A stretch of 20,908 bases of DNA from a virus, in the IMG/VR virus record IMGVR_UViG_3300011252_000341, positions 1 through 20,908 of that record; one strand, 5' to 3'. The translations under genes were made by a program, and so were the position numbers. The notes below the pieces were generated by a model. The model did not search any database, was not told where the DNA came from, and was given only the letters and a program-made list of their open reading frames with translations. This document shows, piece by piece, positions 6,237-12,655 of this stretch (the stretch's first letter is position 1; each line of letters opens with the position of its first letter).

Positions 6237-6419
6237 TCAGATTTTGTATTCGTTCTGTCGCAATCCGCTGACAAAGTTTTTCAATTCCTGTCTCGCCATC
6301 CAGAGATCGTTCTGTGAATTTGGAACTGGACTATTTCGATAAGCCTCTCGCTCTAAACGATCCACTTGGCCCCTCAAATGGCGCAGTTCAGCGTCATGCG
6401 CTGGTGTCAATTTCTTCAT
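6237..6419 (-). CDS. Small helical protein, 60 aa
   Basis: Highly charged, predicted helical, with a heptad-like LRGQVDRLEREAY segment (residues 15-27). It starts inside the end of the 56-aa gene upstream (26-base overlap), where GGAGAGGC supplies a ribosome-binding site. Similar small coiled-coil proteins appear in many phages without assigned roles. Confidence 0.55.
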   Translation of the reverse strand: MKKLTPAHDAELRHLRGQVDRLEREAYRNSPVPNSQNDLWMARQELKNFVSGLRQNEYKI

Positions 6420-6564
6420 TTAGCCTCTCCTTCAGCAGCTTTTTGCGGTAAAATTTAATCTGCTCTCGGAGGCCAGCATTGTCAGCCTCCAAGCGTTTGT
6501 TCTGTTCGATCACCATCTGATATTCATCTCGGTGTATCAATTTATCCAGCCTCCATTTGGTCAT
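6394..6564 (-). CDS. Small coiled-coil protein, 56 aa
   Basis: An ATG at 6564 opens a 56-codon frame ending in TGA at 6394. The product has a clear heptad pattern in VIEQNKRLEADNAGLREQIK (about residues 18-37), typical of a short leucine-zipper-like coiled coil, and a basic tail. The ribosome-binding site is weak: GGGGAG lies 16 or so bases upstream, inside the end of the Mom-like gene, so initiation may depend on ribosomes finishing that gene. Confidence 0.5.
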   Translation of the reverse strand: MTKWRLDKLIHRDEYQMVIEQNKRLEADNAGLREQIKFYRKKLLKERLNEEIDTSA

Positions 6565-6575
6565 TGGTTTTTTTA

Positions 6576-7325
6576 TTATACTCCCCTCTTTGGATAAGGT
6601 TTTATCAAGTGATCAATATTTTTCCTGTTTTCTTTTTTTGTTTTTTTAGAGCCTCTAAATGCAAAATATCTGCCTTTGCTATTTTGTTTTATATGCTCAA
6701 CATTCGGATGCGATTTTTTTATTACGTCAATTTTAGTTGTGCCGAATTTCTGGCGCATAGCTCTTGGGCCATATAATTTTCCATTAATTAACCATGCTGA
6801 TCTGTCGCCCTTCCTGCTGTTCACATTAGGGTTGGCATCTCTCATCGATCCAACATAATCAAACCCACAAGCCTGATAAATTGTTCCAATCTCTCCAGCC
6901 AAATCATCAACTGTACAAGTGACTATTTCATACTTTTTAGGCAGCAATCTCATAGACTGCCTAATTAATTTACTGGCAGAATGAGGATGCGCCCAATGTA
7001 CACAAGCGCCACGGTTCAAAAGAATTATTTTTCCCGTGTAATCGTATTTGTCCCAAATGCCCAAATTCTCAATGTATTCTTGGCCGTAGCAAGCAACGCC
7101 ACCGCAAACATTGTCAAAAAATATGCCATAATAATGCCAATTCACAGCGGCCAAACAACCCAGCCATTCATATTCTTCAATAATTTTTTTTGCTGTAGCT
7201 TGTGTTGTCTCTCGCACCACAGCTTTTGAAATGTCTGTATCAACATCATTCCACCAATTACCAAACAAATCACCAGATTTTGTTTCCGCAACACGATCTC
7301 TAACTACTTTTTGGTGAGCTTTCAT
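6576..7325 (-). CDS. Mom-like GNAT-fold DNA adenine modification protein, 249 aa
   Basis: Mom of phage Mu converts adenine in DNA to a carbamoylmethyl-type derivative that blocks host restriction; it has a GNAT fold. This protein has the GNAT-like core AHPHSASKLIRQSMRLLP (about 112-129), GTIYQACGFDYVGSM (147-161) and a C-terminal basic KGRYFAFRGSKKTKKE segment (217-232) ending in KPYPKR, a pattern I associate with Mom-family proteins in phages. The ATG at 7325 overlaps the stop of the VRR-NUC gene as ATGA, so I use it rather than the longer frame from 7472. It sits with a nuclease and a helicase, consistent with a DNA protection and processing operon. A different acyltransferase is the main alternative. 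Family assignment is from memory of motifs, not a search. Confidence 0.65.
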   Translation of the reverse strand: MKAHQKVVRDRVAETKSGDLFGNWWNDVDTDISKAVVRETTQATAKKIIEEYEWLGCLAAVNWHYYGIFFDNVCGGVACYGQEYIENLGIWDKYDYTGKIILLNRGACVHWAHPHSASKLIRQSMRLLPKKYEIVTCTVDDLAGEIGTIYQACGFDYVGSMRDANPNVNSRKGDRSAWLINGKLYGPRAMRQKFGTTKIDVIKKSHPNVEHIKQNSKGRYFAFRGSKKTKKENRKNIDHLIKPYPKRGV

Positions 7326-7705
7326 TTTTCCAAAAACTCCAGCACTTGCTTGGACGCATCGCCTGCGCCCTTTCCAACAATTACAGTGTGGCCCACTGAT
7401 CTCAGATATTCGATAACTTTTTTCTGATCGGGGGAAAGTCTGCCGCCCGTGGCCCTCTTCATTTCCACCCAAAGATTGCAGGAGGGGATATAAAGATCAG
7501 GTATCCCTCTGGTGACCCCCTCGGCCTTCAGCCGTGTCGCCACGCTAATCGATCTCTTCTCACCGTTTGGGATCGCAAAGATCAGCGTGTCTGGATATTT
7601 GGCGCGAAACCAGTTCACAAATCCTACCTGTTCTGAATGCTCGGAATGTTTAAAACGGTATGTCTTCGACACCCCAATCAGCGTATGGCCCTTCTTGCTT
7701 TTCAA
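7322..7705 (-). CDS. VRR-NUC domain nuclease, about 127 aa
   Basis: The VRR-NUC family is a PD-(D/E)XK nuclease group linked to branched-DNA repair. Visible motifs: HSEQ near residue 25, FAIPNGEKR (43-51), GIPDLYI (67-73) with the catalytic Asp, VEMK (80-83) with Glu and Lys, and a following Gln in LSPDQKK. This is a complete single-domain enzyme of usual size. I choose the TTG at 7705 because GGAGAGAAAAA lies just before it; the GTG at 7672 or the TTG at 7747 are alternatives. The start lies inside the 3' end of the helicase gene (overlap 56 bases) and the stop overlaps the Mom-like gene. It probably trims or resolves DNA intermediates in phage recombination. Confidence 0.85.
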   Translation of the reverse strand: MKSKKGHTLIGVSKTYRFKHSEHSEQVGFVNWFRAKYPDTLIFAIPNGEKRSISVATRLKAEGVTRGIPDLYIPSCNLWVEMKRATGGRLSPDQKKVIEYLRSVGHTVIVGKGAGDASKQVLEFLEK

Positions 7706-9305
7706 TTTTTCTCTCCACTTTTTTGTAATCGAACTGCACAACCTCAAAATATTTAGGATCGTATGTCGAGGGTTTTATTTTAATTCGGCTGGGCCAGTTC
7801 CAGAAATGACACTCATCCATCGCCTCGTCTGTCGTTTCAGCCCCAGAGGCCAGCAATGACCGCCGCGCTTGATATCTGCTGGCCGCATAGCCACCATGAT
7901 CAGGGCAGAGCCATTCGTTTATGCTTCTCATCCCGCAGTAGTACGTGACCTTGATCGAATCAGGCTTCCCCGCTTTTCGGTGTCGATGATAAAGAACGCT
8001 GTCCACATCTACCCATTCGGGTTTTGCTTGGCCCGACAGCATGGCACCATCATAACTGCTGGAGCCGTGGTTCAAAGTGGGTGGTGGAAACTCATGGCCG
8101 CAGACGTGGCATTGGAGTGCCGCCGCAAAACACATCGTCTGGCAAGACTTGCATTGTTTCACAGGTGCTTTACCTTCAGTCACCCCTGCGGATTTATCTT
8201 TGGGTTTTACCCTATCTATAAACCCCAAACGCTGTACATTCGAGCCGAAGTCCAGAATGAGGGCATCAGTCTTTCCTTCGGCAATCCTAGTGCCACGCCC
8301 AACCATTTGGACATACAGCCCAGCAGATGCTGTGGCCCGGACCAGCGCAACAACGTCCACGGCAGGGTGATCAAATCCAGTGGTTAAGACGTTGACATTA
8401 ATCAGGCAGCGGATTTTGCCGTTCTTAAAATCGGCAATGGTTTTCTGTCTTACTTTGTTGCTGTTGCCGCCAGTGATCACAGCGACCTCAATGTCGTGGT
8501 ACTCAAACTCATTTGCCAACATATGCGCGTGATCGACGCCGCTGCTAAACACCAACCAACTTTTTCGATCCTCGCTAAGTTCCACGATTTCTTCGACAGT
8601 TTTTCTCACCAATTCGGGATCGGACGCAGCCGTGGCAAGGTCGCTCTCAATAAACTCACCGCCCCGCTTCTTTACGTTGGTCAGATCAATCTGGTTCAGA
8701 CCGCCCTTCGATATGACAGGCGACAGGTAGCCCTGCTCCATCAGCATATCGATTGGAATGTCGTGGGCAATGCCGTCAAAGATAGCGCCCTCGCCTTTGT
8801 GGAGATAGCCTGTGTCGAGCCGATACGGCGTGGCTGTCAGGCCCACCACTTTAATCGCAGGGTTGCAAACCTTCAGATCGGCAATAAAACGATTGTATCG
8901 CGTCTCAGTGTTTTTGGGCAGCATGTGCGCCTCATCGATCAGAATAAGGTCTGGCGCAGGAATGATGTCATAGGCGCGTTCCCAGACGCTCTGAATGCCA
9001 GCAAAGGTAATGGGGCGGTCTAAGACTTTCTGCTTTAGACCCGCACTGTAGACGCCGAAATCAGCCTCTGGATACATTTTCAGCAGGCCATTGGCCCCCT
9101 GCTCCAAAAGCTCTTTGACGTGGGTCACAATCATCACCCGTGTGCCAGCAAATGACATGGCGTCTTTCACGATCTGCGCTATAATGGCCGTCTTTCCTGA
9201 CCCAGTGGGTGCGACTATAAGAGGATTGTGTCCTGACTTACTCGCCCAATAATTGTACAAACCATCGACAGCTTCTTTCTGATAATCGCGTAATTCAAAC
9301 GTCAT
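7650..9305 (-). CDS. Superfamily 2 DEAH-box helicase with zinc-finger C-terminal part, 551 aa
   Basis: Q-like LRDYQKEAV at the N-terminus, Walker A APTGSGKT (32-39), DEAH (124-127), motif III LTATPYR (about 156-162), and helicase C motifs including LINVNVLTTGFDHP and QMVGRGTRI show a complete two-lobed SF2 engine of the RecG/UvrB-type phage group. After it comes a four-Cys zinc site (CKSCQ...CHVCG, roughly residues 390-410) and a C-terminal region with further Cys/His. ATP-driven unwinding or branch migration in recombination-dependent replication is the likely role. The ATG at 9305 has AAGGAG nine bases upstream and overlaps the exonuclease gene by 11 bases. A longer form from the GTG at 9323 is less likely. 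Confidence 0.92.
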   Translation of the reverse strand: MTFELRDYQKEAVDGLYNYWASKSGHNPLIVAPTGSGKTAIIAQIVKDAMSFAGTRVMIVTHVKELLEQGANGLLKMYPEADFGVYSAGLKQKVLDRPITFAGIQSVWERAYDIIPAPDLILIDEAHMLPKNTETRYNRFIADLKVCNPAIKVVGLTATPYRLDTGYLHKGEGAIFDGIAHDIPIDMLMEQGYLSPVISKGGLNQIDLTNVKKRGGEFIESDLATAASDPELVRKTVEEIVELSEDRKSWLVFSSGVDHAHMLANEFEYHDIEVAVITGGNSNKVRQKTIADFKNGKIRCLINVNVLTTGFDHPAVDVVALVRATASAGLYVQMVGRGTRIAEGKTDALILDFGSNVQRLGFIDRVKPKDKSAGVTEGKAPVKQCKSCQTMCFAAALQCHVCGHEFPPPTLNHGSSSYDGAMLSGQAKPEWVDVDSVLYHRHRKAGKPDSIKVTYYCGMRSINEWLCPDHGGYAASRYQARRSLLASGAETTDEAMDECHFWNWPSRIKIKPSTYDPKYFEVVQFDYKKVERKIEKQEGPYADWGVEDIPF

Positions 9306-10245
9306 GGGACAGAACTCCTTCACCGTGGGACAGAACTCTTTTTCTCAATTCTTCGCTGTTGTCTTGATTGCGGATGACGCCATGTGGGGTCTGATACTCC
9401 ACGAAATCATCGCCAGCGTCTATGATCTCCCAATCGTCAGGCACCATAAACGGATTAAACAGGTGGCCCCCTGCGCCCTCCTTGCGGCTCCAAGTCCCGT
9501 CTTTTTCTGGGGTGCTGTGGGCGTCCGTCCGATCATTAACCTCTGGCAATTCACCACCGTGGCAAATCGGAATATAATTGCAAAAACGACAGGCAAACTT
9601 TGACGGGTCATGGCTGATTTTTGACGGTGGCTTTTCGTCAAAGATGATATTGCTGGCTTTGCTGATTAGCATCTCACCCTCGGCCCGATCTCGCTTGATC
9701 CGCTCAGAATAAATCTCATCGTTATTTTTATTCACGGCAAAGAAATAGCAACGATCAATGTCAGCCAAGTGCATTCCAACCTGACACTGCGCCCAGTATA
9801 TCGGCTTGCTGATCCTGACGCCCTTCATCTTGGTCTGAGCAAAGCTCTTGTCGTTCATCGTTTTAAATTCCAAAGTGTGCGGCTCTGCGCTTTCTGGAAA
9901 CCCAATTCCAATGCCGTCTAAGCTCAATCCAAAGTGACCCCCGCAGGCCGTATAATTAATCTGCTTGCCCGTTTCTGGATCGACCTCCCACACCTCAACG
10001 CCAATCGCTCTCAAGTTTGCCACGATCCGCTCTTCCTCGCGGTCACCCGTTTCAAACAGGCGCAGCATACGCCCCTCAAAGCTCTGTGAGCTTGCGTGGC
10101 GAAACTGATACCACAATGCCCTAGAACACGGGTTGCCTATCTGGCTCCCCCCAAGATGCGGCCTGTGGCCGTTATCGCGGCTGGCCTCATAGTGTTCGTA
10201 AATCTTCTGAACTGTGGGCGATGGATTGTATTTTTCAAGGTTCAT
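9295..10245 (-). CDS. Cas4-like PD-(D/E)XK exonuclease with Fe-S cluster Cys, 316 aa
   Basis: Catalytic residues of the RecB/Cas4 nuclease group are visible: His (CGGHFG, 104), Asp110 in LSLDGIG, Glu126 and Lys128 in LEFKT, and Gln153 in the motif around WAQCQVG. Cys40 (GNPCSRALW) plus Cys219, Cys222 and Cys228 (FACRFCNYIPICHG) match the four Cys that hold a 4Fe-4S cluster in Cas4 and AddB-type enzymes. In phages such proteins make ssDNA ends for a single-strand-annealing or RecA-like partner; here Sak4-like and DUF669-like genes lie just upstream. No CRISPR array or other cas gene is present. The residues after about 235 form a poorly conserved acidic tail ending in a small in-frame duplication (VLSHGEG/VLSHDV). 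Confidence 0.85.
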   Translation of the reverse strand: MNLEKYNPSPTVQKIYEHYEASRDNGHRPHLGGSQIGNPCSRALWYQFRHASSQSFEGRMLRLFETGDREEERIVANLRAIGVEVWEVDPETGKQINYTACGGHFGLSLDGIGIGFPESAEPHTLEFKTMNDKSFAQTKMKGVRISKPIYWAQCQVGMHLADIDRCYFFAVNKNNDEIYSERIKRDRAEGEMLISKASNIIFDEKPPSKISHDPSKFACRFCNYIPICHGGELPEVNDRTDAHSTPEKDGTWSRKEGAGGHLFNPFMVPDDWEIIDAGDDFVEYQTPHGVIRNQDNSEELRKRVLSHGEGVLSHDV

Positions 10246-10268
10246 CTTGGTTCCTCTCTATTTGTAAA

Positions 10269-10292
10269 ATGGGGCAGCAAAAGCCGCCCCAT
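10269..10292 (-). terminator. Possible intrinsic terminator or attenuator inside the recombination operon
   Basis: On the minus strand ATGGGGCGGC pairs with GCTGCCCCAT around a TTTT loop (ten pairs with one G-T), followed by TTTTAC. It lies between the DUF669-like gene and the exonuclease gene, so it could partly stop transcription and set a lower level for the exonuclease and downstream genes. The T-tract is only four bases. Confidence 0.5.
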
Positions 10293-10303
10293 CGCAAAAC
10301 AGA

Positions 10304-10768
10304 TTATCGCTTCCAAGGTGGCGCTGCCGCCGCCTGTGGAGCCGCCGCAGGGGCCGCTGTGGCAGCGCCGTTTGTTTTGGCACCTGAATAGCCCTTGATC
10401 TCATTGCTGGCGCTGTACTGGCCGTCTGCGGCCTTAACTGCCACCTTCACCACCAGAGGCTTGTCGTGCAACTCGCTGCTGTCGTGGGGCGTCATAACGC
10501 CTGTGGCGTGACAGATGGCCGACAGAGTGCGCTGCGCGATCTGCACTGCAATCTGATTTGGATTGTTTAAATTCAAACGATCTATCAATTTGCGGCCAGC
10601 ATACTGGCCCTCAACAATCTCCAGACCAAGCTGCAAATAACTGCCAGTCATCGCCTTAGTCGGCTTCTCCTCGCTTTCGACAATTACTGCCGAATAGTTT
10701 CCCGCTGGTAGCGGCTCGTATGTTGCGGCTGGTTCAATAGCCGCTGCGTTAAATCCGTTCAGTTCCAT
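10304..10768 (-). CDS. DUF669-like single-strand DNA-binding protein, 154 aa
   Basis: The N-terminal 120 residues follow the pattern of DUF669 phage proteins: LPAGNYSAVIVESEEKPTKA, LQLGLEIVEGQYAGRKLIDR and LNNPN (about 20-72), a set of beta strands expected to form an OB-type fold. An Ala/Pro-rich linker follows, then a short PPWKR end like the flexible tails by which SSB proteins recruit partners. AAGGA lies nine bases before the ATG. It sits directly after the Sak4-like ATPase and before the exonuclease, the usual place for a recombination SSB. Confidence 0.75.
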   Translation of the reverse strand: MELNGFNAAAIEPAATYEPLPAGNYSAVIVESEEKPTKAMTGSYLQLGLEIVEGQYAGRKLIDRLNLNNPNQIAVQIAQRTLSAICHATGVMTPHDSSELHDKPLVVKVAVKAADGQYSASNEIKGYSGAKTNGAATAAPAAAPQAAAAPPWKR

Positions 10769-10783
10769 GTGAGTTTTCCTTCT

Positions 10784-11542
10784 CTACTCTGCTACAAAAT
10801 CTGCAAATGGGTTGCGGTCAAACGTGAAGGCCAGAGGCTCAGACACGTTAAACCGATTTTTCGTGACGCTCGACGCTTGAGGGTGGCAGATGATCTCTCG
10901 CTCACCCGTCGAAATCGCACGTTTCTTGTCGCCGTCACCGCCACGAACAAATGTCTTCAGTCGGATCAATCCGACCAGATCGACGTTGTCTGTGTAGTGG
11001 GGTATCGACTTCTTGTGCATACGCACGGTGTATCGTGCGAAGGCGTCCATATCGGGGAGGTCGAGCATCTCAGTATCGGCGTGACCGATAAAGATGACGT
11101 TCATTCCTTTTTCGTAGGCGAGTGATCCCGCCCAGTCTCTGATCTGGCGATGCTTCTCTGCGGCTGCACTGTATCCTGCGCCGTAACCACCCATAGCCTG
11201 ATTGATGCTTTTTGCCTTGGGGTCAGCCGCGACAATCTCTGCTTCAATCAGTGTGCCAAGCTGGGTGATCGAATCAATCACCAGCGTCTTGTGGTCGTGC
11301 TTCTGGGTGGCAAGCGCCTCAATCGCGTCCAGCACGTCCTGCGTGGACGTTGCCAATGGAAAAAGGCTGACGTTGTCATTGCCTGCCAGACTGGCTGTGC
11401 CGTCCTCTGTGCGAATAAACACAACAGGTTTGGGGAACATAGCCGCCAGCGTAGTTTTACCCATGCCACCTTCGCCAAAGAGGGTGCAGATAATAGGCCG
11501 CTGGCCGCTTGGCTTCGATAGTGTTTTTAGGTCAATCGCCAT
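10784..11542 (-). CDS. Sak4-like RecA-fold single-strand annealing ATPase, 252 aa
   Basis: Walker A FGEGGMGKTT (22-31), an acidic site RTEDG (44-48), Walker B TLVIDSI (86-92) and a downstream IFIGHAD segment give the minimal RecA-like core seen in Sak4/phage AAA proteins. There is no N-terminal RecA domain, and the length fits Sak4 (about 220-260 residues). With the SSB-like and Cas4-like products it would pair homologous ends, probably with host RecA or alone. The ATG overlaps the previous TAA by one base (TAATG), so expression is coupled to the 72-aa gene. Confidence 0.85.
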   Translation of the reverse strand: MAIDLKTLSKPSGQRPIICTLFGEGGMGKTTLAAMFPKPVVFIRTEDGTASLAGNDNVSLFPLATSTQDVLDAIEALATQKHDHKTLVIDSITQLGTLIEAEIVAADPKAKSINQAMGGYGAGYSAAAEKHRQIRDWAGSLAYEKGMNVIFIGHADTEMLDLPDMDAFARYTVRMHKKSIPHYTDNVDLVGLIRLKTFVRGGDGDKKRAISTGEREIICHPQASSVTKNRFNVSEPLAFTFDRNPFADFVAE

Positions 11543-11760
11543 TACTCAATCCTCCATGCTCTAAAGCTGCCATCGTCCTGCTGCTGACAACGCACCAGCA
11601 GACCCATGCGCTTGGCTGTATTTCTGATACTGGTGGCCTGCGACTGCTCATCAACCACAACGCTATCGCCAACGTCCATTTTACCCAGCAAATCTTTCCA
11701 TTTGCCCGATCTGTCCCGCGAGGGTGCCGTCATTGGCACCCCTTTCTCAATTTTAAACAT
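11542..11760 (-). CDS. Small hypothetical protein, 72 aa
   Basis: GGGAGGG stands before the ATG, and the stop overlaps the Sak4-like start. The product contains KWKDLLGKMDVGDSVVV, then a segment SIRNTAKRMGLLVRCQQQDD and ends FRAWRIE. This pattern of a short DNA-binding-like helix plus two strands is shared by small phage proteins that I recall being of unknown function. Its constant place just before a Sak4 gene suggests a recombination accessory role. Confidence 0.6.
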   Translation of the reverse strand: MFKIEKGVPMTAPSRDRSGKWKDLLGKMDVGDSVVVDEQSQATSIRNTAKRMGLLVRCQQQDDGSFRAWRIE

Positions 11761-11825
11761 TACCAGTCCCTCCCAAAAACAAGGCTAAATACCTCGTCCA
11801 AAATTTCATCTATGCTGCGGTTCAT
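11760..11825 (-). CDS. 21-aa mini-ORF coupled to the downstream gene
   Basis: ATG at 11825 has TTGGAG seven bases upstream and runs 21 codons to a TAA that overlaps the next gene's ATG as TAATG. It starts inside the end of the 55-aa gene. Whether the peptide matters or only the passage of ribosomes into the next gene cannot be told from sequence. Confidence 0.4.
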   Translation of the reverse strand: MNRSIDEILDEVFSLVFGRDW

Positions 11826-11973
11826 TTGCAAACTCCAAGTCTGGGTGGTCGCGCCACCTGTTTAATTTACGCTCTAATCTGAGTTTTGTTGATCGCCAGT
11901 CTTCGCCATCCATCACAACGATAGCGTCCAGAGCAGCAATCAGCATCTCTAGCTCGACATCAGTGAGGCGCAT
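11806..11973 (-). CDS. Small helical acidic/basic protein, 55 aa
   Basis: ATG at 11973 overlaps the upstream stop as TGATG and gives a 55-codon frame ending in TGA at 11806. The product is mostly helical, with an acidic N-terminal half (VELEMLIAALDAIVVMDGED) and a basic amphipathic middle (WRSTKLRLERKLNRW). No family recognised; start/stop coupling on both sides supports it. Confidence 0.55.
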   Translation of the reverse strand: MRLTDVELEMLIAALDAIVVMDGEDWRSTKLRLERKLNRWRDHPDLEFANEPQHR

Positions 11974-12356
11974 CAAAGCACCTCAACTTTGACGCCGATT
12001 TTGCCAGATTTGGTTTCAAAGGCAGGCGCAATTTTGGCCCACAGCTTTGGCTCATTAGCCAGCAAGTAACGACAGCCAGCGGCATCCGCGCTGATTGTGT
12101 GTTTGACTGGCTGCAAATGTGCGGGTATTTTTTTAGAAACTTTGTCCCAAACGATGGCGTCAATTTTACGGCTGACAGGCTGTGTCAGCGTAATCTTATG
12201 GCCTTCAGTTTTGTGGGATATGGAGCCTTCATTTTTGGCTTCCAGTGCAGCGTTAAGCTGCTCCTCAATCGCGTGGCGCTTTGCGGTCAGCGCCTTCTCT
12301 TGAGCTTTGATATCCAGCCAATCGGCGGCAAGAATATCGACATTGATATTGTCCAT
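11973..12356 (-). CDS. Hypothetical protein, 127 aa, first gene of leftward operon
   Basis: I start at the ATG at 12356 because GGAG lies six bases before it, while the ATG at 12368 lacks a site. The N-terminal half is a long charged helix (ADWLDIKAQEKALTAKRHAI and on, to about residue 45); the C-terminal half is beta-rich, with HKITLTQPVSRKIDAIVWDK and a GCRYLLANEPKLW stretch. Its layout resembles phage proteins of the replication/recombination region that carry no known function. As first gene after the divergent control region it should be expressed immediately. Confidence 0.6.
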   Translation of the reverse strand: MDNINVDILAADWLDIKAQEKALTAKRHAIEEQLNAALEAKNEGSISHKTEGHKITLTQPVSRKIDAIVWDKVSKKIPAHLQPVKHTISADAAGCRYLLANEPKLWAKIAPAFETKSGKIGVKVEVL

Positions 12357-12462
12357 TTCGTTCTCCATTTTTCACATTCACTTTTTCTACACGACGATCT
12401 TTACTAAATGCTTTGCAGCATGTAAAGCTCTTTTTTGTAATAATGCAAAATTGGAGAATACA
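12357..12462. promoter_or_regulatory. Divergent control region with operator-like inverted repeat
   Basis: The 106 bases between the divergent operons hold CTTTAC (12399-12404) and GTAAAG (12422-12427) flanking ATGCTTTGCAGCAT, itself an inverted repeat with five-base arms. Candidate rightward promoter: TTGCAG (12413-12418), 17 bases, TGTAAT. Candidate leftward promoter: TTTACA, 17 bases, TAAAGA, overlapping the same repeat. A repressor bound here could control both directions; the HTH gene immediately to the right is the obvious candidate. Confidence 0.5.
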
Positions 12463-12642
12463 ATGGACGATATGATACCTCTTGAGACCATACGGGACGC
12501 CCTGCAAGATCGCAGGCTGACCGTTGTCGCACAGAAATCTGGGCTGTCGCACCCCACCGTAAAGGCCGTGCAGCAGGGTAATGAACGAATCAGTCTGAAC
12601 ACATGGAGAAAGCTGTCAGAATATCTCACCGTATATAAATAG
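12463..12642 (+). CDS. Small HTH (Cro/XRE-like) regulator, 59 aa
   Basis: TTGGAG stands seven bases before the ATG. The product has LTVVAQKSGLSHPTVKAVQQ (about residues 19-38), a typical helix-turn-helix with a glycine in the turn, followed by GNERISLNTWRKLSEYL, the usual third and fourth helices of XRE/Cro proteins. At 59 residues it is the size of a Cro-like minimal repressor. It is the first rightward gene, 13 bases before the primase gene, and lies next to the inverted repeat it probably binds. Confidence 0.75.
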   Translation: MDDMIPLETIRDALQDRRLTVVAQKSGLSHPTVKAVQQGNERISLNTWRKLSEYLTVYK

Positions 12643-12655
12643 AGGGTCAAAAAAA

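Noticed and set aside
7326-7472. Longer N-terminus of the Mom-like protein from 7472.
   Set aside because: It would lie fully inside the VRR-NUC gene, and the ATGA overlap at 7325 is a far better start.
8496-9023. A 175-codon plus-strand frame opposite the helicase gene.
   Set aside because: It lies antisense to a motif-complete helicase, has no good ribosome-binding site and its translation has no domain-like pattern.
9295-10245. Cas4-like gene taken as a sign of a CRISPR-Cas system.
   Set aside because: No cas1/cas2 or direct-repeat array is present; solitary Cas4-like exonucleases are common in phage recombination modules.
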